A DNA stretch of 64,000 nucleotides from Sordaria brevicollis (taxonomy: Eukaryota; Ascomycota; Sordariomycetes; Sordariales; Sordariaceae), in contig JAUTDP010000004.1 of the NCBI GenBank assembly GCA_033439795.1, forward strand, positions 1,240,001 to 1,304,000. Direction: 5' to 3'. Position 1 is the stretch's first letter. Every line of letters starts with the position of its first letter. The position numbers were made by a program, and so were the translations under genes. Below, piece by piece: positions 1 through 12,125 of the stretch. The notes under the pieces were generated by a model. That model was not told the DNA's origin. It made no database searches and worked only from the letters and a program-made list of their open reading frames with translations.

Positions 1-1355
1 CGATCATGGCTCGAGCATGGCTCATCGGATGGACGACTTGGAAAGTGTCAATTGCTGCTGTCGGCGCATCGTGGTGTTTGAGTGGGTGGCCCTAGATTGG
101 TTAACTAAGAATGACCAGAATCGGGCTCTGAATGAATCGGATCGGAATGGTATGGTATGGGACGGAAATCGACGGTAGAAATTTCGGCGCGCTTGAATGG
201 TGGTATGATGTAGAAGATTGAAAAAAATGTGGTCTCTCTTCCACAAGGGCAGAGAGGTGGACGCCGGAAGTTCGATTTTGTGCGATGGCCCTTAACAAGC
301 CGAGAACATTCTCGCGTCTCTGGCCAGTGCCAAATTGTCGCTGCTGATGCCCGGGCGCTGACAATCGCGCCTTCTGTTCGAAGAAAGAATGGCATGAATT
401 GGTGGTTGCAACTGCAGTTTCTCGATTGAATCGCAATTGCACGTTCGGATGTGACGGCGCAAAATGGCAGCAACAACCAGGCATTCCACGCGTTTTCCAA
501 AACTTGGCGCAGCCGCGCGTCCCCGGTTGAGGAGGGGAACATCCCCGTCCATGCAGGAAGGCGCTTGGCCCCTGGCTGCTGAGATCCACTATACTCGTGA
601 ATTCGGTCCAATGATTGGCCGATCATAAAATCCGAGGACCAGGACTCAAGGATGCCAAGGCCAACATATGCGAGCAAAGTGAACATCAGACGGCAGCAGC
701 GGTCGACGTTGGTGAATATTTTGGACATTGGCAGTTGCAATTGACGGTTGGCAAGGCTTCGAACATCGAGCAAGAAGGGAGAACTGGCAAGTGGAAGTGT
801 CATGGCAAGATTCTCTTATCTTGTCTCGTTGGCATGTAATGGAAGCACCATGTGTCTTCCCTCGGCTTGCGTTTCTGTACCTGCTTGTATAGGGCCGTAG
901 CACCCTGCAGATTCATGTGCGTCTTCCCGACAGTCGTGTTCGGTTCGGGATTGTCTGAGACAGGACTTTACTTTCTTCTTTCTTCATTCCACTCTAGAAT
1001 TCCATGTCAACAACCACGCCGGAAGCGATTGAGGAACTGGATCATGAAGAGGTCTGGACATATATATCGTCTGCTCGGCGTATTCGCGGATTCAATGGAA
1101 TGGCAACTCGGACCACTACTACAGACGCAACAGACGAGGCAGAGACGAGATGCGAGATGCTATCCAACCAACAATGGCCCGCCTCCCGAATCCAAGAAAT
1201 CTGGAGGAATACCAAGACTTTGTCGACAACTCGTGTTGGCCGCCGGATGGAAGATGGAAATACCTTCGACATGTAACAACCCGGCCGATCCACCTCCACC
1301 GCTCCACCTTTTCGTCATGTCCACCCGGCGGCCACCTTCTTGGCCCTCCTGAATC
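1..1355. other. Left flank, no gene recognised
   Basis: Short open frames occur on both strands here, but none has a recognisable domain, a convincing start context or splice sites joining it to another frame. I see no tRNA or 5S gene. The stretch ends at the TA that borders the first inverted-repeat element. Confidence 0.5.
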
Positions 1356-1357
1356 TA

Positions 1358-1942
1358 CTCGGGGGTTGTAGGGCGCCTTGGCATTGTTCAACCCCCTCTC
1401 CGTAGAAGAGGGGGCGTAAAAAATCTGGGACAGTAAAATAATCTGGGACAAGCTCAAATTTGGTGGTGACCAGAATGCATCCACGCAGGCCACCACCCAG
1501 CATTTTTCTAAAAATCTAAGAAAATTCCAAAAGGTAAAGAACTATTTTAAAAAGCATTCTTCAAATTCTTATTCATTTTGGTCCAAGGGTTATTAAGATA
1601 ATTAAAATGCAATGCTTTTTACTAAGCAAATCGTGGTTTGTATTGCGTATTATAAAAATGTAGCGTTTAATAAGATATAAAAGGTTGAAGAGCTTTTGGT
1701 TAACTAATTTTTGAAGAAAAATTTTGAAACTTTTCTAATTAATCCTCAATATTTAGAATTCCTTTTTGGAATTTTCTTAAATTTTTAGAAAAATACTGGG
1801 TGGTAGCCTACGTTAATATATTCTAGTCACTAGTAAATTTGAGCTTATCCTAGATTATTTTACTATCCTAGATTTTTTACGCCCCCTCTTTTATTAAAAG
1901 AGGGGGATAAATAATGGCCACGCCCGCCCTCCATCCCCCGAG
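1358..1942. mobile_element. 585 bp inverted-repeat (MITE-like) element, copy 1
   Basis: The element starts CTCGGGGG and ends CCCCCGAG, with TA on each side (1356-1357 and 1943-1944). About 170 bases at each end are inverted copies of one another, including the shared GGGGGCGTAAAAAATCT block. No open frame of useful length lies inside, so it is non-autonomous. TA target duplications point to the Tc1/mariner superfamily, which is inference. The left end still reads GCATCCACGCAGGCC near 1477, while the right end has the same motif with C-to-T and G-to-A changes, as RIP would produce. Confidence 0.8.
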
Positions 1943-1944
1943 TA

Positions 1945-2529
1945 TTCGGGGGTTGTAGGGCGCCTTGGTATTATTTAACCCCCTTTCTATAGAAGAGGGG
2001 GCGTAAAAAATCTAAGATAGTAAAATAATTTAGGATAAGCTCAAATTTGGTAATAACCAAAATATATTTACGTAGGCTACTACCTAGCATTTTTCTAAAA
2101 ATCTAAGAAAATTCCAAAAGGTAAAGAACTATTCTAAAAAGTATTTTTCAAATTCTTATTTATTTTGGTCTAAAAGTTATTAAAATAATTAAAATACAAT
2201 ACTTTTTACTAAGTAAATCGTAGTTTGTATTATATATTACAAAAATATAGCGTTTAGTAAGATATAAGAAGTTAAAAAGTTTTTAGTTAATTAATTTTTG
2301 AAGAAAAATTTTGAAACTCTTCTAATTAGTCCTCAATATTTAGAATTCCTTTTTGGAATTTTCTTAGATTTTTAGAAAAATGCTGGGTGGTGGCCTGCGT
2401 TGATGCATTCTGGTCACTAGCAAATTTAAGCTTATCCCAAATTATTTTACTATCCCAGATTTTTTACGCCCCCTCTTTTACCAAAAGAGGGGGATGAACA
2501 ATGGCCACGCCCGCCCTCCATCCCCCGAG
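1945..2529. mobile_element. 585 bp inverted-repeat (MITE-like) element, copy 2
   Basis: This is a second copy in the same orientation and of exactly the same length as copy 1, beginning immediately after the shared TA at 1943-1944 and ending before TA at 2530-2531. The two copies line up end to end without visible gaps and differ almost only by transitions. Here the left half is the mutated part and the right terminal repeat is close to the unmutated state. About 330 bases separate it from the UDP-glucose dehydrogenase start; that stretch is pyrimidine-rich and is probably its promoter and leader. Confidence 0.8.
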
Positions 2530-2862
2530 TAACCATTCCTGAAGCCTCGCCGCCCTCGGGTTGGCTTGATCCCCTTTCTTCCCCGGAATCGTTCGCTTTC
2601 AACGCACTAGAAGCCGGATTCTCCATTCTTGGCACCTCTATTCCTAGACGCATTCCATCTCCCTGTTGGCGCGCTGTTGTCGGGCCATGTCTCCTGCTTT
2701 CTGGAAGTGGAAGTACTAGTTCCAAGTGTCCAGTTCACTTCCACGTCTTGTACTTCTGTTTCTTCCTCCCATCCCTCTTCTCCTTTCCGCTGCCCCCCTT
2801 TTCTCCCTTTCCCCATCTCATCACCGCCTATCTCTGGGAGAGAAACACCTTGCAACAAGGCA

Positions 2863-5031
2863 ATGGCCCATCAGTTGCCCTCGACATTCGACCTGGGGAA
2901 CGACGTTAGTCTCGACGTCTCCACTGCGCCAACAACCCCAGGAAGCAACCTGTCCTTCAGTCCCGTCCTCCAGCCTGCGGATCAACAACCGGGGATCCCC
3001 GCTATGAAGCCCCAAAGCGCCTCCAGGTCGTTGTCGTCCACCTTGTTCGACACTACGGCCAGGACACCACCAGTTCGCAACATCTGCTGTGTTGGCGCTG
3101 GCTATGTTGGTGAGTCTTGCAGTTGTGGTTGTGTGGGAGTCACACTCAGGTGTCCATAGACTAACACATATCCAGGTGGCCCTACTGCGGCTGTCATCGC
3201 CTTCAACAACCCCCACATTCGAGTGACGGTAGTCGACAAGGACGAGAAGCGCATTCGACGATGGAACTCCGTACATCCCCCCATCTATGAGCCCGGCCTG
3301 AACCATATCCTGCGTATTGCCCGAGACGGAGCCAAGGAATGCGCCATCGAGACCAAGCCTCTCTCTACTACGAACACTACATCTTCAAATACCCCAGATG
3401 TCTCCGATGCCTCGACTCCGGCCTCAGAGTGCGGCAGCCAGTGCGGAGAGAATGTGTCAAAGCCCATTGCTGCGCGCCAGCCAAACCTCTTTTTCACAGC
3501 CGATGTCGCCAAGTCCATTAGCGAAGCCGATATCGTTCTGATTGCAGTCAACACACCTACCAAGAGCCGTGGTGCTGGCGCAGGTTCAGCGACGGACATG
3601 ACTGCTTTCGAGGCAGTTACCAATGTGGTTGCGCAACATGCTCGGCCAGGTGCCATTATTGTAGAGAAGTCTACCGTTCCCTGCCGGACAGCGCAGTTCG
3701 TGCAAGATACTGTAAGAGAAACCAGCATATTCAGCTAAGAGATGATTGCGCTAACCTTTCCCCAGCTTGCGCTCCATAGACCCGGTGTTCACTTTGAAGT
3801 TCTCAGCAACCCCGAGTTCTTGGCCGCCGGAACGGCCATCAAAGATCTTCTCAACGCAGACCGTATCCTGATCGGCTCCAGTGCGACGCCCTCTGGCCAG
3901 CGCGCTGCCGCCGCTTTGGCATCTGTCTACTCCGCCTGGATCCCGAGGTCACGCATTATCACCACCAACGTGTTCAGTTCCGAGCTCGCCAAGCTTGTCG
4001 CAAACTCGATGCTTGCCCAGCGCATCAGCAGTATCAACTCGATTGCGGCCGTGTGCGAAGCTACTGGCGCCGACGTCAGTGAGGTTGCCGGTGCGATTGG
4101 CGCCGACCCCCGTATCGGCGGCAAGTTCCTCAAGGCCGGCATCGGTTTCGGTGGCAGCTGCTTCAAGAAGGATGTGCTCAGTCTGGCTTACTTGGCCGAG
4201 AGCCTCCAACTACCTGAGGTAGCAGATTATTGGCGTAACGTCATCACAATGAACGAGTTCGCCAGGAACAGGTTCGCTTCGCGTGTCGTGAGGTGTCTCA
4301 ACAACACCCTCATCGGCAAGAAGCTCACCATTCTCGGCTACGCTTTCAAGAAGGATACCAACGATACCCGCGAGTCGCCAGCAGTGGAAATTATCCGCAC
4401 ACTTGTCGAGGAAGGCCCACGAGAGATTGCTGTCTACGACCCCTGCTGCAACCCAGCACAGATGGCCGAGGACATTGGTCGCTATGTCGGTGCCGAGGTA
4501 CTACAGAGGAACGGCGGTCCTGTCATTGTTTATGCCGACGTCTACGAAGCCTGCAACGCGTCCGATGCGCTACTCATCACAACGGAATTCGATGAGTTCA
4601 AGAACACCGGCGAGCCAGTATCAGCGTCTGCCGAGGTTCTGGCCCCTAAGGCCACCCCAGTCAAGGCTGTTGTCCCCGACCCAAGGCCTTTCAAGGGCGA
4701 TGAGCCAACCGAGACCGAGCTCCTTGCTCTCCATACCTTCCTACTCCAGTCAACCGACGCCGGTGATAAGGAAGACCCATTGCACCGCTTCAACCCAGTA
4801 CCGGACTGCGCTGAGGACTGCCCAGACTGCTACATCGAGAAGGTGACGGGTACCAGTGGGTACGGAGCCGGACAAGAGCACGTATTCAAGGGCAGACTCG
4901 ACTGGAGGAAGGTTCACTATCACATGCACAAGCCACATTGGGTGTTTGATGGTAGGGGAGTGTTGGAGGTGGCAGGTATGGAGAAGTTGGGCTTCCGCGT
5001 GGAGAGCGTCGGTCGCCAGGGGAGGGTCTAA
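2863..5031 (+). CDS. UDP-glucose 6-dehydrogenase
   Basis: Oxidises UDP-glucose to UDP-glucuronate in two NAD-dependent steps in the cytosol, supplying glucuronate or xylose-type precursors. Exons are 2863-3109, 3176-3711 and 3766-5031 with GTGAGT/CAG and GTAAGA/CAG introns, giving 682 residues. The Rossmann motif VGAGYVGG straddles intron 1 (about residues 76-83), and the catalytic cysteine lies in GFGGSCFKKD (Cys393). The central helix region and a UDP-binding C-terminal domain (GYAFKKDTNDTRESPA) follow. A Ser/Thr/Asp-rich insert of about 40 residues after the first strands and a long C-terminal tail make it longer than bacterial homologues of about 450 residues. The ATG at 2863 gives a 70-residue Ser/Pro-rich leader before the Rossmann fold. 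Family assignment is secure; physiological product use is inferred. Confidence 0.95.
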
Positions 5032-8000
5032 GGGTCATAAGCCACGATGTGAAGAGATGCACAAGACGAACAGTAATGGAAAACAGGCCTGGAAAGGGCA
5101 GCTATGATGGATAATGTTTGAATAGCCAGGGTTGGCATAAACATTTTAAGACGACGGAGACACTGTATGAACGCCTTTACGGCGACATGGGTATCGTCTC
5201 TCGTCGCATATCTCGTTATAAATATAATATTTACAACTTCTCAATAACCTTGATCCCTGCCTCCTTGGGTCCCTTTTCGCCGCTCCCCATCGTTTCTTTG
5301 TCACTGTTCGACGAGTGCCGCGACTAACCGCTTTCCGCGGGTGAAGCTATTCGCATCACTAGCAGATGTACTGTATTCTATCGACCGATCTCGTCATTAT
5401 GAAACACAGGGGAGCTTTTCATGCCAACATACAGTTCATACATCCTCATAACACCCATGATCTGTCAGCAACCTTGGAGCCGGCCGAAACCCAAAGTCCG
5501 GTACGACCCATCACAGCCATGCCAAGAACGAAAGCTGACGGGCCAAGTCCACTTCGCATTTTCTCTCCACCTCCAACCACCCCCACTGTCCGCAAACCCG
5601 CTTCAAGGCATGTTCGCATTTGGGGCTTGGCTGACGTTCTTCATTTTTTTGAGTTCAATTTCTCGTATCGCCAACGCAAAGTCGATTATTTGAGAATATT
5701 GCTTACCTACCTACACTATATGTTGATATTGGCCTGCTCGACGTTGGCACATCTTCATTCGACTTGCGGGTTTGGAGTCGCGGGCTCGACAAGCTCGACA
5801 GGCACACCAAAAGATCAGAGCAGTTGCCTGTTGATCACGGGAATCGGATGAACTGGCTCGACTGGGTGTCGCATGAACTGTTGTTGAAAATGGAAAGAGA
5901 GGGGAAAATCAGCTGGTGGAGGACTCGGAACTTGGAGGATCGCCCGCTGAATTGAGCTACACCAACCAGCAAAACCAGCCCTCAAGGTGTCTGTCATCCC
6001 TCCATCCGCTCCATATCGCCAGAATCTGGTAGCGAAAGGTGAGCCTGGATTGAAGAGCTGTAGGGCAAAGGCTTCAAATACTTCCGTCTTCATATACTGT
6101 CGCCAGAACACATATCCGTTTCAATTGTCTCTTCACCGCCTTCTCACCTTGCGCACCTTGAACCCACATCCCGTCTCGTCTCCATCCGCCCCTTTCTGGG
6201 GTACATATCCCGTCCAAAACTCAAAAGCCGTTGGGGCTCGCTTGTACGTAAGACATTCCGGGGAAGAGGAGCCACGGAGTTTCTTTATTTTCAACGGTTT
6301 GTGAGCTATTGAAGCGACGAACTCCGCCTGGTCAATGAGGCTACAATTGATGTTGGCTCTGACGTCTCTCATCTATCGGTCAACTTCAGGTCCCCGACCC
6401 CGACAACAAGAAATGTAGGTTCGAGACTCAAGACCCCGAGAGTTCATGAAATAAAGACCTAGGATGCCCATGTAATCCACGAGTTCCGGCCATGCGAGCC
6501 CACGGAGTGCGTGGAAGTCATTTACCTGACGCGCCCACTCAGATGTTTGTTCACTGGTTTGTTCAGCCTCAATTCGAGGCCCGGAAGGGTTTCTGTCTCA
6601 TCATATGCTGGGTTTCACCGTCCCATTTTCCCAACCCACGAGTCGGGTGCCTGACTGCCTGTTCATGCGAGATTTCGGCGTGCGATGAGCAGTGCCTGAG
6701 AATGAACATCGTGGGAAAGGGAACCCGACTGGCTTCCACAACGAAGATCGTGGACGCCTCCATCGTCACTGCCATGCTGTGCGACAACACACTCGAGACC
6801 CAGGGACAGGTAACCGAAGCTCACGTTGTTTGAACAAGAATGGAAGGTTTCCAGCTCATCATCATCTCCTGCAAAGAGGATGAACCATGAACTTCGTGTT
6901 TCCCCTGACGATGCCTGCCCTGCTTGCAATGAAGTTGGACGGACCAGAGTCCGCTCGCTCGCTGTTTCCCCTCGTCCAGTCCAGGCTTTTTGGTCGAGGT
7001 CGGTCACCACCAAATTTCCCCACCAAAGTGATCGACATTCTTATTTCCGTTCCCGTTTAGCCCACCAATCGGCTAGTCCTCAAGTAGCATAGCTTGCAAG
7101 CTCAACAGGAGACTCAAAGCTTTGATTGGCTCGCTTTTGCAAGATGCAGAACACGATCTGCACCGCCCGATGTAACGCTGGCAATTTTTGGTTTGCGGGG
7201 GAGAGCTTGTTGCGTTCCCCAACTGAACCTCTCTTCTCTCACCACACCGGGACAAAACCTCCCCCTCATCAAGAACTTTGCAGCCTCAACTCACGATGGT
7301 ACCAAACGGACGACCCCTCTCCAACCTCCAATTGTCCAATTTAGCGGTGCTGTGCCGTGACGTATTGCTTCGTCACTACCCCAAGTGGAAGTATTGGCAG
7401 CCGGTGAGCTCGAAAAGGACTCTGTTGGTGATGAAATGGGCTCATTACTGCTGAACGACTCGGACTGTTGAAGTCGATAGTCTGCCCTCACCTAATCCGA
7501 GCTTCGATAGTTCGATATCAAAATCACTAACAGCATAGTCAGTGTCCTATGGTGGAGGAATGGAAGTCAAAAGAGGCTGGTCGTCGATGAATTTCTCCTC
7601 CACAGAAGAACCCCAAAGAGACGATCACGAGGTACCCCCGTGACCCTCACCTCTTTCCTTTCCAACCTTTTGGACTCTGTTAACTTGGGCGATCTTATTT
7701 CCCCGTCTGGACATGGTTCCTGCCTGTTCAGTCCATCATGGTATCGAGCTGGTGCATTATCGTCGAAATCGTGGCTTGCATCGGGGAACACTCGGGCAGT
7801 CACTCACGACCCAAAAAGCAAGATGGGGTGTCTGCCACAAAGCCTGGATCTGCCTGGCAGCCCTGGCTCAACCTGGTACGGGGAACAATGATCGACATGA
7901 GACTAATAAATTTAGTACCAAAGAGGTTCCGCCCTCGTGGATTTGGGGTCGACATGATTTGCAGACTCTCCAGGAACTAGTAGTTCGTGGGGATCGTGGG

Positions 8001-8306
8001 ATGGAATGGTGCGCATGGCTACACCGATGTTGTGTATATCCTTGTTTGTTGTTCCTTGAAAGGGGAGAGGGGAGGGGGAAGGGGCTGTGAACTGCCAACT
8101 CAACAACAGGTCTAGCCAGACATCCATCGTGTGGAGTTCACACTGACTGACGTCCTACATAGGTACCTCCCTTTCCTTTCCTCTCAACATGATATAAGAA
8201 CGACCCCCTTCCTCGTGGTGGCTCCCGTTGGCTTTACCCGGTCTCACTCCCTTCAGTTTCTCCAGGTTCTGCAGCAACCTCGACGAGAAACACACACAAA
8301 CCCACC
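5032..8306. other. Intergenic, 3.3 kb without a recognised gene
   Basis: It holds the 3' end of the dehydrogenase transcript and the promoter of the GMC oxidoreductase. A TATA-like GATATAAGAA lies at 8191-8200, about 110 bases before that ATG. The scattered open frames (for example 5987-6304 and 6492-6833) show no domain and no Neurospora-like third-position bias. No RNA gene was recognised. Confidence 0.5.
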
Positions 8307-10268
8307 ATGATCCTCCGTCGTCTCCTAGGGCTGGCGCTCGCCGCCGCCCCTCTCGCCTCCGCCGTCGAGCTCACCGGCTACGAATACATCGTCGTCGGCT
8401 CCGGCGCCGGCGGTGGTCCGCTTGCCGCCCGTCTCGCCATGGCCGGTCACAAGACGCTCCTGATCGAAGCCGGCGACGACCAAGGCAACAACATCAACGT
8501 GACCGTCCCCGCCTACAACGCCCGGTCCACCGAAGACGAAAAGATGTCATGGGATTTCTACGTCCGCCACTACCCGGACGACAAGCAGCAGGCTCGCGAC
8601 TGGAAGACCAGTTACCGTCTACCGGACGGTAGCATCTACACCGGTCTCTTCCCTCCCGAGGGCGCCGAGATGTTGGGAACTCTCTACCCCCGCGCCGGTG
8701 TTCTCGGTGGTTGCACAGCCCACAACGCCCTCATCGCCGTCTACCCTCACCAGTCCGACTTCCAGTACCTCGCCGACCTGACCGGCGACCAAGGGTGGTC
8801 ACCCAATAACATGCGTCGCCATTTCATTTCCATGGAAGACAAGAACTACATCCAGGGTCTCTACTCCGGGCACGGCAAAGACGGGTGGCTATCTACCGAA
8901 GTGACCCCCCTTTCCATCCCGCTCAAAGACCCCCAACTTTTGTCCCTCACCCTCGGCGGCGCTTTCGCTCTCGGCAACGTCACTCGCAGTCCCATCAACC
9001 TCGCCACAGTCCTGGCGGGAGATCTAAACGCAGACACCATCAACCGCGACAAAAAGCCCGCCTACTACGAAGTCCCCATCAGCTCCAAGAAGGGCGCCCG
9101 TTCCGGTAGCCGAGACTTTGTCGTCGCCGTCCGCGACGCCCGCAACAAGGACGGGAGCAAGAAATACCCTCTCGACGTGCGCCTAAACTGTCACGTCACG
9201 AAAATCACCTTCAACACCACCGGCGACGAACCCATCGCCACCGGCGTCGAGTTTTTGGATGGCGCCCACCTCTACCGCGCCTCCCCCCTCTCCGCCAACC
9301 GCGCGAATAACATCCGACCCAACGGCACGCCCGGTTCCGCCAAGGCTTCCCGCGAGGTCATCATCTCCGGCGGCGCTTATAACTCCCCGCAACTTCTCAA
9401 ACTCTCTGGTATCGGCCCCCGCAGCGAACTGGAGAGGTTCGGCATCCCAGTGTTGGTAGACCTCGCCGGCGTGGGTGGAAACCTGCAAGACCATTACGAG
9501 ATCGGCGTCAACGTCAAGGTTCCCAAGAATTGGGCTGCGCTGGAGGGGTGCACGTTCCAGCTTTATGGAAACACCTCTGATCCTTGCTTGGATAGGTGGT
9601 TGAACCCCGTGCTTGGTGATAGGGGCACGTACGCTTCGAGCGGGTTGGCGGTGGCCATGTTGTATAAGTCGTCTGTCACCACTGACGATTCGTACGATGT
9701 GTTTACTTTCGGCGGCCCTGTGAACTTTGCTGGTTACTACCCCGGTTATTCCGTCGATATCACGGCCGAACACGACTGGTGGACGTGGGCAGTTCTCAAG
9801 GCGCACCCGCGTAACAGGGCCGGTTATGTCGCGCTCAGATCTAACGATCCGTTGGACACGCCCGAGATTGTGTACAACTACTTTGATTATGGGTCGGGTG
9901 ATTACAAGGCTGACTTGACTGCCATGCGCGAGGCGATTGGTCTTGCCCGCGATGCGCTTAAGAGGCAGCTGGTTAGAACGCAAGAGGTTCTGCCGGGAGC
10001 GGATAAGCAGAGCGATGGCGAGATTGAGCAGTATATCAAGGACGGAGCTTGGGGTCATCATGCGAGCAGCACGTGCCCGATTGGTGCTGATGGAGATCCC
10101 ATGGCGGTTTTGGATAGCAAGTTTAGGGTGAGAGGTGTTAAGGGACTCAGGGTTGTGGATGCTAGTGTGTATCCCAGGATTCCAGGCACGTTTACGGCGG
10201 TTAGCACGTATATTGCGGCTGAGAAGGCGGCGTTTGATATCTTGGAGGGGTTGAAGGGTTCTAACTAA
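8307..10268 (+). CDS. Secreted GMC-family FAD oxidoreductase
   Basis: A flavoprotein alcohol/sugar oxidase or dehydrogenase of the glucose-methanol-choline family (AA3-like), 653 residues in a single exon. Residues 1-19 form a signal peptide ending ALAAAPLASA. The FAD dinucleotide motif GSGAGGG is at residues 31-37, followed by the adenosine-binding acidic residue in LLIEAGDD. GMC signature 2 appears as GGAYNSPQLLKLSGIGP. The C-terminal active-site region contains GHHAS, with His584/His585. The position usually occupied by the second catalytic His or Asn falls in IPGTFTAVSTYIAAEKA, where neither is present. The substrate cannot be read from sequence; choline, aryl-alcohol or sugar are all possible. 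ATG at 8307 is preceded by CACACCCACC-like Kozak sequence and directly starts the signal peptide. Confidence 0.93.
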   Translation: MILRRLLGLALAAAPLASAVELTGYEYIVVGSGAGGGPLAARLAMAGHKTLLIEAGDDQGNNINVTVPAYNARSTEDEKMSWDFYVRHYPDDKQQARDWKTSYRLPDGSIYTGLFPPEGAEMLGTLYPRAGVLGGCTAHNALIAVYPHQSDFQYLADLTGDQGWSPNNMRRHFISMEDKNYIQGLYSGHGKDGWLSTEVTPLSIPLKDPQLLSLTLGGAFALGNVTRSPINLATVLAGDLNADTINRDKKPAYYEVPISSKKGARSGSRDFVVAVRDARNKDGSKKYPLDVRLNCHVTKITFNTTGDEPIATGVEFLDGAHLYRASPLSANRANNIRPNGTPGSAKASREVIISGGAYNSPQLLKLSGIGPRSELERFGIPVLVDLAGVGGNLQDHYEIGVNVKVPKNWAALEGCTFQLYGNTSDPCLDRWLNPVLGDRGTYASSGLAVAMLYKSSVTTDDSYDVFTFGGPVNFAGYYPGYSVDITAEHDWWTWAVLKAHPRNRAGYVALRSNDPLDTPEIVYNYFDYGSGDYKADLTAMREAIGLARDALKRQLVRTQEVLPGADKQSDGEIEQYIKDGAWGHHASSTCPIGADGDPMAVLDSKFRVRGVKGLRVVDASVYPRIPGTFTAVSTYIAAEKAAFDILEGLKGSN

Positions 10269-10781
10269 GGGAGGTGACGGTGATGGGTTATGATGTTTTG
10301 GAGTTTTATGGTTCTAGGGAGGGGATTAGCATGCGTTTGTAATCATGGTATAATCACTTGAACTTCTTGAATGAGAATTGGATAATGATGCTCGTTGGCT
10401 TCTTTGAATGGGTTTGTTAACTTTGTGTGAGTGCGGTTTCTGACAGATCCTTGGTTGCTGTTCCTCCGCGTGAGTTAGACCTTCGTTGTCTTGGCCGTAA
10501 CCATAATGTCCAGTTTCCGTAAGGTGCCTTTATAGCGTCTTATGACAGTTTCCTGCCTGGCAGCTGTCTTCCGAATTTCGTCATTACCGGGGCCGTAGTC
10601 TCCAAAGCGTTCTTGGTGTCCGTTGGCAAAAGAACCCCGAAGACTAGCAAAGGACCAGCACATCGTCGATCCGGGAATTCGCAACTCGTCGTGGGGCGAA
10701 AGGCATGACTCTACCAAGTCAGAGAGTAATGGCTCGCTTATGCTTATTCGAACCACCAGGGGAGCAACGACGAAGGACGAA
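10269..10781. other. Convergent 3' intergenic region
   Basis: The stretch lies between the tails of the GMC oxidoreductase (+) and the membrane protein gene (-). It should contain both 3' untranslated regions. No separate gene is visible. Confidence 0.5.
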
Positions 10782-12125
10782 CTACGTCTTCGGCGGCCAA
10801 GAGGGCATGGTAGAATCCGTCAGATTGGGGTCCTTATGCGAGGATCTCGTAACGATAATGTGTCTAGAAAACTGCCCAAAAGGAAAACGCCAGGGTTAGC
10901 TCATCTCACTCTTACTTCACACCTGTCCCCCCAGGATGACGAAAACTCACATGCGCCCCCTCAAAAGGCACCGTCCTCTCCGTCTCCAGCAGAACGGCAT
11001 TACTGGCCATCAACGGCCCTCTCCTCGAGAAAAACGAGTTTTTGCGTTGTTCCCTGATAAGCGCCGGCGGCGGTCCGAGCGGTCCGAATTCGATACTCTG
11101 TGCGGACTCCGACATGGCGCTGGCCACCCCAAGTTTGCGGCCAACTTTGATAATTAGGGGCCGCAAGGTGGCCAAGCTAGCTGCCGTGATCGCCAGAAAC
11201 AGTTCCGCGGTGGACCAAAGAGCCACATTGTGAGTGAGGAATAGGAACCTTGGGTTGCTGTTGTTATCTTGCTCCTTGAGGGTATCTTGCTCCTTAATGT
11301 ATACCATCCGGATTACGACTGCGCAACTTGCGCTGTAGCACACACACACGAAAGGTTAGCCACTGATGCTCGGATTGGAGGAGAGGGGGGCGAGAACGTA
11401 CAGACATCCCATACCCATCAGGATTATGAGGGCGATCCTGGTCCTGAGCTTGATCTTCAGGTGGTAGATGATCCAAGCAGGGAGCAACGCGTAAATGAGA
11501 TCGGTAACAACGTTGAGGATACTGCACGTGGCTCCCACAGCGACAAATACCCGTTTGTCAACGCATCTGCCATTACCTCTCTGATCCCAGTAGAAGTGAA
11601 CCGGGTTGCACTGGAATATGGTGAAAATGATAAACGTTATGCCATTGCATACTGTCATGATGATGGCGCCGTGGACAATGTGTCTGTGTATTCTATTGAT
11701 GGACGCAAGGCGTAGTAGGAACCAGCTGACGGATAGTCTGGTAAATGTGATGGTGACGGTGTAGGCGTGGTAACAAGCCCACCTGAACTGAAAAATGCCG
11801 TCGGGTTAGCAAATAACTCGGCTCTGTCTTGACCCATCTCTGTGTCAGGCAAACACAGGAGGTGCGTGTCACATACTATTTTGGCCTCAATACTCTCCTC
11901 TTTATCCTCATCGTTCCACTGTAGCGACCCGTGCTGGATGCCGGCCAGAGCCAAACCGATGTATATCGTGAAGCATGCCATCGATATGAACATGAGGATA
12001 TCGTCAGGCCCGAAGCAATCTCTCCTGACCCAAAGACGGGTGTAGGCACGAAGGGCGACGGCGATGAGTGCGATGGACCACAACGCGAGGTCGACGCCCA
12101 TCAGCTGTGCGCCGCGATCCATCAT
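10782..12125 (-). CDS. Seven-helix fungal rhodopsin-fold (PTH11-like) membrane protein
   Basis: An integral membrane protein of the large fungal rhodopsin-domain family; members include PTH11-type receptors, but no ligand can be inferred. Reading the minus strand, exons are 12125-11877, 11787-11402, 11332-10951 and 10871-10782, giving 368 residues. All three introns are GT-AG and restore one frame. Helix 2 carries the family FGPDDILM motif, helix 4 leads into FQCNPVHFYWD, helix 5 carries NVVTDLIYALLP, and helix 7 has ALWSTAELFLAITAASLATLRPL, all typical of the family. The cytoplasmic tail ends in HIIVTRSS, resembling the family's usual tail. The last intron is less certain: without it the protein would end at 10912 after VSFRHPGGTGVK. 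Confidence 0.85.

Noticed and set aside
6410..6440. B-box-like GGTTCGAGACT
   Set aside because: No cloverleaf can be drawn around it.
9183..10061. 292-codon minus-strand frame
   Set aside because: Antisense shadow of the GMC oxidoreductase; no domain.
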